15,460 nt of DNA from Pseudomonadota bacterium (GTDB lineage Bacteria > Desulfobacterota > Desulfobacteria > Desulfobacterales > ETH-SRB1), in NCBI GenBank assembly GCA_018897415.1, contig JAHIKR010000069.1, positions 1-15,460 of the forward strand, read 5' to 3'. The translations under genes and the position numbers were made by a program. Positions within the stretch are counted from its first letter, which is position 1. Each line of letters opens with the position of its first letter. This document shows positions 6,091 through 13,415 of this stretch, one piece after another. The notes under the pieces are model-generated. The model had not been told where the DNA came from, did no database searches, and was given only the letters and a program-made list of their open reading frames with translations.

Positions 6091-6192
6091 ATTGATAGTT
6101 TGCCAGGGGCCTTTATGTTCCAGTTATCAGATGATGAGTTTGCCAACTTGAAATCACAAATTGTGACTTCAAGTTGGGGCGGCCCTCGCAGG
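6091..6192 (+). pseudogene. ORF6N-domain gene fragment
   Basis: After a stop at 6088 the frame gives LPGAFMFQLSDDEFANLKSQ and then IVTSSWGGPRR, the most conserved stretch of the ORF6N domain (usual form FPEDFMFQL..EE...L.SQ..TSSWGGRR) of phage-type antirepressor and DNA-binding proteins. Both ends are gone: the left by an in-frame stop, the right where the 3' flank of the PEP-synthase-like gene begins near 6200. The frame runs on to a TGA at 6232 in unrelated sequence. It is a relic of a prophage or mobile gene. Confidence 0.7.
6143..6177. repeat. 35-nt near-perfect palindrome in the ORF6N fragment
   Basis: The arms CCAACTTGAA (6143-6152) and TTCAAGTTGG (6168-6177) continue inward through TCACAA/TTGTGA, with 16 of 17 positions paired around a single central A. 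It lies inside the codons for NLKSQIVTSSW. As RNA it would make a long hairpin 43 bases beyond the stop of the minus-strand PEP-synthase-like gene, but there is no T-run. Confidence 0.85.
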
Positions 6193-6219
6193 GGAAGACT
6201 ATTTCATGATGAATATGTG

Positions 6220-8808
6220 TTAACGGTCGGCTGAGAAAGTATAATTACCCTTAAAAAATTCCTCTACATACCAGTCTATCTGCCCGTCATCAGATAGCAC
6301 CATATCCAGAAGGCGGACTGAACCAAGCAGCCTGCCTATCATGTCAAGTTTTTCCTCAATAAGAGCCTGGTCAAACTTTTTTAATTCACCCCTGACCATA
6401 TCGCCTTTTTGCTCTACCTTGAACAACAGCTTCTTGAGAATTAAGGTTATGAGAGTTGCACGTCTGGACCTCCGGCCTATGTCCGCAGCTCCTCCTTTAA
6501 AATAGAAGGTTATGTAGTTATCATTGACGATATGGCCGCAATATGTATCGATTGTAGCAAAGTGATATCCGAGACGTGAATTGAAATTTAAGTATTCATG
6601 TGAAATAACAGCATAATTTGGCCCTCCCATGCGGCCTTCTTTTAATGGGTCCCGAAAAACAGATTCTGCAACAATAGAAGCAAACCCCCGCCAGTTTATT
6701 CCTATATCGCCAGACCACTTTATGTCTTTGTGAGTCATTCCATTTAGCAATGCTTTGAAGGGCACGGAAATTACATCTTCTTTTTGCGCTTCGATCGCTT
6801 TATTATCAATCGAAAGGCCGCCTCCCAGGTCAACTACGAAAATACTTAGCGGTAGAGAGCTATAAAGGCGGATAGCGATATTTTCTTTAGATTTGATATC
6901 ATCGCTGATCCAGAACATTTTACGCATTGACATCTCATGTGCAAAACGGATTATGTCGTGGATCGTCTGGCAGGCATCTGGATTAAAATTATCCTGCTTT
7001 GGATCTAAAAGATTTAATGGTGCAATCTTTTTCAGGGCAGCCTGGGCAGCCTTGTATGTGGGACTGCCCTTCATAGGATTGACAACTCTTTTTTCCTTTA
7101 GAAGCTGTTCCACGCGACCTTTGTAGACGATTTTGTTAGTTGCATCGACTGTAATTTCTTCACTATGTTCAATTACAGAGGTGGCATTATGTGTTCCTAC
7201 AAGTGTGGGGATTTGAAATTCTCTGGCCACAGAAGCCATATGGCCTGTAACGCTTCCCACGTCGGTAATAATTGCCTTTGCACGTCCCATTATCGGGACA
7301 TAGCGGGGTGATGTTTGATGGGCTATCAAAATGGCGCCTTCGGGTATATCATAGAGATTGTGATCTGATTTCAACACATAGGCAAGGCCTGAGGCAGTCC
7401 CCCCTGAAGCTGAAGCACCACCTTTAATCAGGACAGGGTGATCAGCAAGCTCCTCTTTGGAGACATCTGGAGATGTTGCCGGTGTTTCTGCGGGAATAAA
7501 CTTTAATGACTTTTTCAGCGGTCTTGCCTGTAATATGTAGAGCTTGTTTTGCTTATCTATGGCCCATTCAATGTCAAGAGCAACGCCATAATGCTGTTCC
7601 AGTTTTAAGCCGTAATCAACAAGCGTTTTTATCTGTGAAGTGTCAAGGCATGCTTTATCCTTTAAATCATCGGATACAGTCTCATCCTTTGTGCCCCCTT
7701 CTGCGTCGGTTATACAAATGATTTCTTTAAAGGCGATTTCTGATTTTTCAATTTGCTTGTTCTGTTTATTTACCTGGTAAAAGTCGGTGTTGGTTGAACC
7801 ATCAACTGCGCTTACACCTAATCCCCATACAGCACTGATCATAATTACTGCATTGCGGCTGTCATTTGGATCAATAGTGTACATGACCCCGCTGGCCTTG
7901 GCATCTACCATCATTATACAGGCCACACTCATAATTACATCCTGATCCAGATAGCCTTTGCTGCGGCGGTAGTAAAGAGCCCTTGAATTAAAGGTGCTTG
8001 ACACAACTTCTTTGTAAGCATTGGTAAGATTTTTTTCAGTAACGTTCAAAACTGTTGAGTGCTGGCCGGCAAAACTGGCCTCAGAATCTTCACTGGTTGC
8101 GCTGCTTCTGACAGCGAGTCTTATATCCGATCCTAATTTATGCTTAAGTTCAATGGCTGCATTGCGCAGTTCTCTTTTTAGATCATCCGGCAGTTCAGCA
8201 TTCAATACCAGAGACTGAATTTCGGGGCTGACCTTAAGGAGTGCTTCGGTATCATTAACATCAAGGCCTCTTAATTTATGGCCGATCATTTTTGAAAGAT
8301 CGTTATGATCGAGAAAGTGCTGGCAGGCATAAGCTGTAACTGCAAAACCCTGTGGCACAGGAAGGCTGACCCTGTTATATACTTCACCTAAATTGGCTGC
8401 TTTGCCTCCAACTTCGGATATATTGTCCTGGCTTAGCATTTCGAGTGGAATGACCAGATTTGTCTTATCGATTTTTTTCTTTTGTTCAAAATCTTTGAGG
8501 ATAGTGGTGCCTATTTTTTCAGCAGCATCAAAGAGCCGGGGATATTCTCCCCCTGACAGTGCATTAAGGTCTTCTACAATACTGAAAACTTCGCCTAACA
8601 GTATTTCCGACTGGATCAGCATATAAGCAAGGGAAAAAGGCTTGTCCCTATAGAAGATATGCTCAAGATCGGTAATTATTTCAAGTGCCCGGTTGTTTGA
8701 AATCAATATTCTTCTAAAACACTCATACTTGCGTTTGAATATGCTTTCATCTGGCGAAATGCGGTCGCTGATCTTACTCTTTCTGAACAGATCAAATAAG
8801 TTGAACAT
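6220..8808 (-). CDS. PEP-synthase-like ATP-grasp/phosphohistidine protein with unusual C-terminus
   Basis: This 862-residue protein is related to phosphoenolpyruvate synthase and other dikinases, which pass phosphate from ATP through a histidine to an acceptor. After a ~125-residue helical lead come the ATP-grasp motifs SEVGGKAANLGE (131-142), AVRSSATSEDSEASFAGQ (232-249) and DIEWAID..LYILQARP (412-430). The swivelling domain carries TDVGSVTGHMASVAREFQIP, with H523 as the expected phospho-carrier. The last ~280 residues show none of the PEP-utilising TIM-barrel marks or the active-site cysteine of PpsA, so the acceptor may not be pyruvate. I start at the ATG at 8808 because AAAGGA lies 6 bases before it; an ATG at 8844 lies inside an inverted repeat and has no ribosome site. 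A remnant of a paralogue lies at 246-320. Confidence 0.85.
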   Translation of the reverse strand: MFNLFDLFRKSKISDRISPDESIFKRKYECFRRILISNNRALEIITDLEHIFYRDKPFSLAYMLIQSEILLGEVFSIVEDLNALSGGEYPRLFDAAEKIGTTILKDFEQKKKIDKTNLVIPLEMLSQDNISEVGGKAANLGEVYNRVSLPVPQGFAVTAYACQHFLDHNDLSKMIGHKLRGLDVNDTEALLKVSPEIQSLVLNAELPDDLKRELRNAAIELKHKLGSDIRLAVRSSATSEDSEASFAGQHSTVLNVTEKNLTNAYKEVVSSTFNSRALYYRRSKGYLDQDVIMSVACIMMVDAKASGVMYTIDPNDSRNAVIMISAVWGLGVSAVDGSTNTDFYQVNKQNKQIEKSEIAFKEIICITDAEGGTKDETVSDDLKDKACLDTSQIKTLVDYGLKLEQHYGVALDIEWAIDKQNKLYILQARPLKKSLKFIPAETPATSPDVSKEELADHPVLIKGGASASGGTASGLAYVLKSDHNLYDIPEGAILIAHQTSPRYVPIMGRAKAIITDVGSVTGHMASVAREFQIPTLVGTHNATSVIEHSEEITVDATNKIVYKGRVEQLLKEKRVVNPMKGSPTYKAAQAALKKIAPLNLLDPKQDNFNPDACQTIHDIIRFAHEMSMRKMFWISDDIKSKENIAIRLYSSLPLSIFVVDLGGGLSIDNKAIEAQKEDVISVPFKALLNGMTHKDIKWSGDIGINWRGFASIVAESVFRDPLKEGRMGGPNYAVISHEYLNFNSRLGYHFATIDTYCGHIVNDNYITFYFKGGAADIGRRSRRATLITLILKKLLFKVEQKGDMVRGELKKFDQALIEEKLDMIGRLLGSVRLLDMVLSDDGQIDWYVEEFFKGNYTFSADR

Positions 8809-8822
8809 AAAAAATCCTTTTG

Positions 8823-8947
8823 TATAGACTTTCAGATAATTCATTTCACAAGGCTAGAAGGAAAAATCTGAGCAAGTCGTGCTGATGTGTACGTCGTCGA
8901 GGATTTTGACTGATAACGCAGTGAAATTATTTATCTGAAAGTCTATA
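8823..8947. repeat. 125-bp inverted-repeat element in the leader of the PEP-synthase-like gene
   Basis: A perfect 17-bp inverted repeat, TATAGACTTTCAGATAA at 8823-8839 and its complement at 8931-8947, extends inward with 7 more matching bases after three mismatches (GTGAAAT arms). The 71-base core (8850-8920) includes AAAAATC and GATTTT that can also pair. The end of the element abuts the ribosome site (8820-8815) of the gene. The shape is that of a MITE-like or REP-like dispersed palindrome. Confidence 0.8.
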
Positions 8948-8951
8948 GCTG

Positions 8952-8994
8952 AAAAAAAGGCACTCAGCGCTAATTTGATGGAGTGCCCTTTTTT
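8952..8994 (-). terminator. Rho-independent terminator after the first cold-shock gene
   Basis: The stem GGCACTC (8959-8965) with GAGTGCC (8981-8987) is flanked by A-run 8952-8958 and T-run 8989-8994, so it works in either direction. On the minus strand it follows the stop of the cold-shock gene at 9011 by about 15 bases. Confidence 0.85.
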
Positions 8995-9010
8995 GGTATA
9001 AAATATTCAG

Positions 9011-9211
9011 CTAAACTACAGTTACATTTACGGCGACAGGGCCTTTTTGCCCTTGCTCAATGTCAAATGTAACTCGATCACCCTCATTAAGGGATTTAAA
9101 GCCAGATGAGTTGATTCCTGAATGATGAACGAATACATCAGGACCATCTTCCTGCTCAATGAATCCAAAACCTTTTTGGTTGCTGAACCATTTCACAATA
9201 CCATCAGCCAT
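9011..9211 (-). CDS. Cold-shock domain protein (CspA family)
   Basis: This 66-residue single cold-shock domain is a five-stranded barrel that binds single-stranded RNA and DNA and keeps mRNA unfolded. RNP1 KGFGFIE is at residues 13-19 and RNP2 DVFVHHS at 25-31. Length is normal. AAAGGAG stands 9 bases before the ATG. A strong terminator follows. The region upstream (9212-9367) is 156 bp and could hold its own promoter and a leader, so it need not be cotranscribed with the second cold-shock gene behind it. Whether it responds to cold or is constitutive cannot be told from sequence. Confidence 0.95.
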   Translation of the reverse strand: MADGIVKWFSNQKGFGFIEQEDGPDVFVHHSGINSSGFKSLNEGDRVTFDIEQGQKGPVAVNVTVV

Positions 9212-9367
9212 AGTGACAATCTCCTTTCAAAAAAATTCTAATGGTTCCAAACTTCAGGTTGTTGCCACTTTGACAAATGGATCTTTCCCCCTAAGAACGA
9301 AACCGGTACGCCATCAAAAGCGTGTTTTAAAAAGAAATTAAGATCGTTAACTTTTTTCCCAAAGAAT

Positions 9368-9571
9368 TTACTTTACTATTCTGACATTGGCTGCCTGTAG
9401 CCCGTAACGCGTTTTCTTTATTTCAAATGTTACTCTGTCGGATTTTTGCAACACAAAAAAGCCATGGTCTTTGATGCCGCTGCTGTGCATAAAAACATCC
9501 CCATCGTTTTCGGTTTCAATAAAACCAAAGCCTTTTTTCTCATTATACCATTTAACCGTTCCCTCTTTCAT
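9368..9571 (-). CDS. Cold-shock domain protein (CspA family), second copy
   Basis: This 67-residue paralogue of the preceding protein has RNP1 KGFGFIE at 13-19 and RNP2 DVFMHSS at 25-31. The two differ at many other positions (for example EKK against NQK before RNP1, and a basic KKTRYG turn near the end), so the duplication is old and they may prefer different RNAs. AAGGGG lies 10 bases before the ATG. A TATAAT at 9618-9613 (minus strand) may be its -10 box, without a clear -35. No terminator was seen between the two genes. Confidence 0.93.
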   Translation of the reverse strand: MKEGTVKWYNEKKGFGFIETENDGDVFMHSSGIKDHGFFVLQKSDRVTFEIKKTRYGLQAANVRIVK

Positions 9572-9782
9572 ATATAATCTACCCCTTAAAACATCTTTAA
9601 AAATATCACTTCATTATAAGAAAATCCTAACCCACAAATCAGATTCATTCATCTCCAATCTATAGTATTTTACGAATATCATAGCTTCTGAATAATATCA
9701 AACGATCTCTAAATAAATATAGAGGACAAGAGGGATGGCTTGGGGTGTCCGTGAAATATATAAGGTAAGTATGGGACATGTC
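9572..9782. other. Gene-free AT-rich stretch upstream of the cold-shock genes
   Basis: No coding frame, RNA gene or strong hairpin is seen in this part of the 365-bp gap between yifB and the second cold-shock gene. The only signal is a possible -10 box TATAAT at 9618-9613 on the minus strand. Confidence 0.5.
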
Positions 9783-9784
9783 AT

Positions 9785-9915
9785 GAGACCTTTGAAAAAT
9801 GCCCTCTTCCTGTCATTCCCGCGAAAGCGGGAATCTATAACTGATTGAGAATACTGGATTCCCGTTTTCACGGGAATGACAATTTAGACTATTTCTATCA
9901 AAATTCAAAGGTCTC
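9785..9915. repeat. Composite palindromic element with terminal and internal inverted repeats
   Basis: The outer arms GAGACCTTTGAA (9785-9796) and TTCAAAGGTCTC (9904-9915) are a perfect 12-bp inverted repeat. Inside, 9811-9836 and 9856-9881 are an inverted repeat with 23 of 26 matches. Each inner arm is itself a hairpin (ATTCCCGCGAAAGCGGGAAT on the left). The nesting and lack of coding point to a MITE-like insertion just after yifB. Confidence 0.75.
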
Positions 9916-9936
9916 GTCATGTGAAACAATGGAGCA

Positions 9937-11472
9937 TTAAGTCAGGTGTTTGCTTCTGTCCAGATTCCTGTATTGAACAGCCTCGGAAATGTGGTCAATT
10001 TTTATATCGTTTTCAGCTTCAAGATCCGCAATTGTTCGGGCAATTTTAAGTATGCGGTTGAATGCACGGGCAGAAAGACCAAGTTTATCTATGGCTGATT
10101 CCAGAAGGCTGCAAGATGCATCGTCGATTTTACAATGTTTTTTTATATGGCGAGAGTTCATCTGGGCGTTGCAGTATATTTTTGCTCTTGCTAATCTTTG
10201 AGCCTGAAGTTTGCGGGCTGCTGAAACCCGGTTTCTGATATTTTCAGATGACTCTGAATTGAATTTTCCCGTGAGGTCCCTGTATGGTACAGCAGGCACT
10301 TCCACATGAATATCTATCCTGTCCATAAGAGGGCCTGAGATTTTTGATCTATACCTGTGGATCTGCTGATATGAGCACCTGCATTCATGCTTGGGATCAG
10401 AAAAATAACCACACGGGCATGGGTTCATTGCAGCAACCAGCATAAAACTTGAGGGATAGGTAATAGTTGAAGAAGCGCGGGAAATAGTTACTGTTTGATC
10501 TTCTAAAGGCTGTCTTAAAACTTCTAATACATGCTTTTTAAATTCCGATAGTTCATCCAGAAAAAGTACGCCATTGTGTGCCAAGCTGACCTCTCCTGGC
10601 CTTGGAACCTGGCCGCCGCCTATTAAACCTGCATCTGATATTGTATGATGAGGGGACCTAAATGGCCTTTTTGTAATAAGCGCCTGGTCTTTTGTAAGCA
10701 TTCCAACTACAGAAAATATTTTTGTGGTTTCAATGGATTCGTCAAATGTTATTGGAGGCAGTATGCTGGCAAGGCGTTTTGCCAGCATAGTCTTGCCTGC
10801 TCCTGGAGGCCCGATCATGATAAGATTGTGGCCGCCTGCTGCTGCAACTTCCAAAGCCCTCTTTACATGTTCCTGGCCCTTTACCTCGGAAAAATCCACA
10901 TCGAATTTGTTATTTCTGTCAAATATGGCAGAAATATCTGTTACTTCGGCTGAAATTTGAGAGAATCCACGAAAAAAATTTACTACCTGAGATAGAGTTT
11001 TTACGGGATAAACCGCAATCCCTTTTACTACAGATGCTTCCATGCCATTATCGTAAGGAACAATTATCCCTTCATAGTTTGCTGTTTTTGCCGCTATAGC
11101 CATGGGAAGTGAGCCTTTTACAGGCTTAATACGACCATCCAATGAGAGTTCACCTAAAATGAGGTATTTGGAAATAACTTCTTGTGAAATAATGTTTGTT
11201 GCGGCTAATATTCCTAATGCTATAGGCAAATCAAAACCCGTACCCTCCTTTTTAATATTTGCCGGGGCTAAATTGACGGTTATCCTGTCATCGGGAAAAA
11301 TGAAGCCTGAATTGTTAATAGCGGATTTAACTCTTTCTTTGCTTTCTTTTACAGAAGCTTCAGGAAGGCCTACGGTGGTAAAAGTAGGGAGACCCGGCAT
11401 TATATCAACCTCAACTTCAATCAGGTATGCATCTATCCCGATAACAGCGCTGCTTAAAACATTTGCAAGCAA
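9937..11472 (-). CDS. comM: YifB/ComM family Mg-chelatase-like AAA+ ATPase
   Basis: This 511-residue protein has the standard YifB layout: an N-terminal Lon-S16-like domain (VDIMPGLPTFTTVGLPEASV near 22-41, NLAPANIKKEGTGFDLPIAL near 67-86), a Mg-chelatase AAA+ core with Walker A GPPGAGKT (221-228) and Walker B GVLFLDE (301-307), a cysteine-rich insert NPCPCGYFSDPKHECRC (350-366), and the chelatase C-terminal helical domain. In naturally transformable bacteria the homologue ComM is a ring helicase that extends branch migration of incoming DNA; elsewhere the role is less clear. The start is TTG at 11472 with AGGAAG before it. No earlier ATG fits, and MLANVLSSAVIGIDA is the usual family N-terminus. 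It is divergent from lpxC across 236 bp. Confidence 0.93.
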   Translation of the reverse strand: MLANVLSSAVIGIDAYLIEVEVDIMPGLPTFTTVGLPEASVKESKERVKSAINNSGFIFPDDRITVNLAPANIKKEGTGFDLPIALGILAATNIISQEVISKYLILGELSLDGRIKPVKGSLPMAIAAKTANYEGIIVPYDNGMEASVVKGIAVYPVKTLSQVVNFFRGFSQISAEVTDISAIFDRNNKFDVDFSEVKGQEHVKRALEVAAAGGHNLIMIGPPGAGKTMLAKRLASILPPITFDESIETTKIFSVVGMLTKDQALITKRPFRSPHHTISDAGLIGGGQVPRPGEVSLAHNGVLFLDELSEFKKHVLEVLRQPLEDQTVTISRASSTITYPSSFMLVAAMNPCPCGYFSDPKHECRCSYQQIHRYRSKISGPLMDRIDIHVEVPAVPYRDLTGKFNSESSENIRNRVSAARKLQAQRLARAKIYCNAQMNSRHIKKHCKIDDASCSLLESAIDKLGLSARAFNRILKIARTIADLEAENDIKIDHISEAVQYRNLDRSKHLT

Positions 11473-11708
11473 GTTTCTTCCTGTAAGCTAAAACTTATAT
11501 AATGAAAGGGTTGGTTCAAAACTTGCTGAAGTAAATAACAAATAGATTAATATAGAACAATCATTTTATTTCTTTATTGTCAAAATGATACAAAAAGAGG
11601 TATTAATGAATAAATTTAAGTCTCATTGATGGATTGATTTTATTTTATGATTATGTTATTAATTCGAAAAAAATCCGAACTATAATTTTAGGAGACGATC
11701 TATAATTG

Positions 11709-12593
11709 ATGCATTTTCGACAAAGAACAATTTCAAAGCCAGTCAGTTTTTCAGGTGTGGGTGTACACTCAGGGAAAAAAGTTAATCTGACAATTAAACC
11801 AGCACCTATTAATCATGGAATTAAATTTGTGAGGACCGATCTTACTGATAAACCAAGCGTTTCCGCTCATTTTAATATGGTTGTTGATACAAGTCTTGCA
11901 ACGGTCATAGGTTATGATGGTTTTATTGTCTCAACAATAGAGCATCTTATGGCCAGTTTTGCCGGCTTTTCAATTGACAATGCAATAGTTGAGATTGATG
12001 CTTATGAGGTTCCGATAATGGATGGAAGCGCTGGCCCTTTTATTTCATATATAAAAACAGCGGGGATAGAGGAACAGCTTGGTCAAAGATATTTTTTTGT
12101 TGTAAAAGAGCCTATTGAACTTGAAGAAAACGGAAAATTTGTTGGTGTCTATCCAGCATCAAAATTTAAAATTACATGTACAATATATTATGATCATCCG
12201 CTAATAGGAGAACAATCATATTCCATAGATGTGTCAGATCAAGTTTTTGAAAAAGAAATATGCAGAGCCAGAACTTTTGGTTTTCTTCAAGAAATTGAAT
12301 ACTTAAAAAAGTATGGCTTTGCGCGTGGAGGTTCGCTGGATAATGTCATAGCACTTAACGAGAAAGATATATTAAACAAAGATGGTTTACGCTTTCCAGA
12401 TGAGTTTGTACGGCATAAAATTCTCGACTGCATAGGCGATTTTTCTCTTCTCGGCATACCGATTTTAGGCCATGTTATATTAAACAAATCCGGCCATTCC
12501 TTCAACCATGCTTTTCTGAAAAAATTCTTCGAAAACAAGAAATCATGGGAAACACGCATAGTCCATGATGCAAATGAATTACCGCACCGTTAA
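11709..12593 (+). CDS. lpxC: UDP-3-O-acyl-N-acetylglucosamine deacetylase LpxC
   Basis: LpxC is the committed, zinc-dependent deacetylase step of lipid A synthesis in the cytosol. The 294 residues include QRTISKPVSFSGVGVHSGKK at the start, STIEHLMA with zinc ligand H79, HKILDCIGD with ligands H236 and D240, and SGH with catalytic H263. H79 has the same number as in the E. coli enzyme, which supports the ATG at 11709. A TTG directly before it (11706) lies nearer to the AGGAGA at 11690-11695 and cannot be excluded. A TATAAT at 11681-11686 may be the -10 box. Its presence shows an LPS-bearing outer membrane. It stands alone, away from the usual fts/mur cluster. Confidence 0.96.
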   Translation: MHFRQRTISKPVSFSGVGVHSGKKVNLTIKPAPINHGIKFVRTDLTDKPSVSAHFNMVVDTSLATVIGYDGFIVSTIEHLMASFAGFSIDNAIVEIDAYEVPIMDGSAGPFISYIKTAGIEEQLGQRYFFVVKEPIELEENGKFVGVYPASKFKITCTIYYDHPLIGEQSYSIDVSDQVFEKEICRARTFGFLQEIEYLKKYGFARGGSLDNVIALNEKDILNKDGLRFPDEFVRHKILDCIGDFSLLGIPILGHVILNKSGHSFNHAFLKKFFENKKSWETRIVHDANELPHR

Positions 12594-12660
12594 CCTAAAT
12601 TGAGCAATTTTTTACTCGACCTGCACCAATTTCTTCACAAAAAATCGCTCAACTTAGGTT
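12592..12660. repeat. 22-bp inverted repeat after lpxC
   Basis: Arms 12592-12613 (AACCTAAATTGAGCAATTTT and two more T) and 12639-12660 pair at 20 of 22 positions across a 25-nt loop. The left arm begins within the lpxC stop codon. The T-run lies inside the stem, so this is not a standard terminator, though it could still act as an mRNA 3' end or be a small repeat element. Confidence 0.7.
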
Positions 12661-12700
12661 TAATCAAAATCGCTTGCCATTTAATTGGGTATCCTATATT

Positions 12701-12776
12701 GTAACTACTCAGGTTCACGGTTCCATACAACCAACCGTGAACCGTGAACTGTGAACCTGACAACCTGAATAGTTAC
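12701..12776. repeat. Inverted and tandem GTGAACC-type repeat upstream of the DUF4390 gene
   Basis: GTAACTACTCAGGTT (12701-12715) faces AACCTGAATAGTTAC (12762-12776) with 14 of 15 bases paired. Within, GGTTCACGGTT (12712-12722) pairs with AACCGTGAACC (12733-12743). A 7-bp unit, CCGTGAA, is repeated about three times at 12735-12755. The structure ends 4 bases before the next start codon, so it replaces a normal ribosome site. Confidence 0.75.
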
Positions 12777-12780
12777 ATAT

Positions 12781-13350
12781 ATGCTTGCATTAATTAATCG
12801 AAAAACCTGGATTATTTTCTTTGCTATAATTTTCATGTTACAAAATTTGGCTTTTGCTCAGGAGCAGAATGCAAGGCTGGCCAATATGACTGTGACAAAT
12901 ACCCGTGACGATCTTCTTCTTTATTTAAATGTTGAGGGGGCTTTCAGAGAGGAGACGAAAAAGGCTATCTTAAACGGATTGCCGGCAACTTTTACATTTT
13001 TCACTACTCTTTACCAAGTTAATAATTTTTGGATTGATAATAAAATAGCCGATATAAATACAACTCATACAATTAAATATGATAGTTTAAAAAAAGAATT
13101 TATTATAATGCGTTCATCAGAAAGCGGCAACCATCTGGTAACAAAATCTTTCGAAGAAGCCCAGAAGTTGATGGCAGAAATTGGTGGCTTAAAAATTGTT
13201 TCGCTTGGCGAGTTGAAAAAAGGCGAGAAATATCAAATTAGAGCTAAGGCCGAACTTGGCAAACCTACCCTTCCTTTTTATCTGCATTATGTCCTGTTTT
13301 CAACAAGGGACTTTGAAACCGATTGGCATACAATAGATTTCATCTACTAG
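12781..13350 (+). CDS. Secreted DUF4390 protein
   Basis: This 189-residue protein begins with a signal peptide: a basic NRK, a hydrophobic run WIIFFAIIFMLQNLAFA (about 10-26), and a likely cut after AFA. The mature part is mostly strands (LANMTVTNTRDDLLLYLNVE, and FTFFTTLYQV further on) and ends in LPFYLHYVLFSTRDFETDWH and a short tail, as in DUF4390 proteins. The molecular role of this family is unknown to me. In related bacteria it commonly sits just before an NtrY-like kinase, as it does here 65 bp upstream of one, so a periplasmic link to that sensor is a fair inference. No ribosome site is visible before the ATG because repeat sequence fills that place. Confidence 0.8.
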   Translation: MLALINRKTWIIFFAIIFMLQNLAFAQEQNARLANMTVTNTRDDLLLYLNVEGAFREETKKAILNGLPATFTFFTTLYQVNNFWIDNKIADINTTHTIKYDSLKKEFIIMRSSESGNHLVTKSFEEAQKLMAEIGGLKIVSLGELKKGEKYQIRAKAELGKPTLPFYLHYVLFSTRDFETDWHTIDFIY

Positions 13351-13354
13351 ATAT

Positions 13355-13393
13355 GTAACCGTGAACCGTGAACCTAACAACCTGAGTAGTTAC
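13355..13393. repeat. GTGAACC-type repeat downstream of the DUF4390 gene
   Basis: It contains CCGTGAACCGTGAACCT and ends in AACCTGAGTAGTTAC (13379-13393). The latter is the exact reverse complement of 12701-12715 and a 14-of-15 direct match to 12762-12776. The DUF4390 gene is thus bracketed by related repeats. Confidence 0.8.
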
Positions 13394-13415
13394 TATAATT
13401 CTTTCCAAAATTATT

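Noticed and set aside
8809..8844. Upstream ATG at 8844 for the PEP-synthase-like gene
   Set aside because: It lies inside an inverted repeat and has no ribosome site, while the ATG at 8808 has AAAGGA at the right distance.
9212..9367. Cold-shock type structured leader or riboswitch
   Set aside because: No conserved leader motif or stable long hairpin could be seen; the length alone is not evidence.
11102..11491. 129-codon plus-strand frame
   Set aside because: It is antisense to the N-terminal part of yifB, whose motifs are clear.
12735..12775. Short repeats resembling a CRISPR array
   Set aside because: The units are 7 bp and adjacent with no spacers, so this is a simple tandem repeat.
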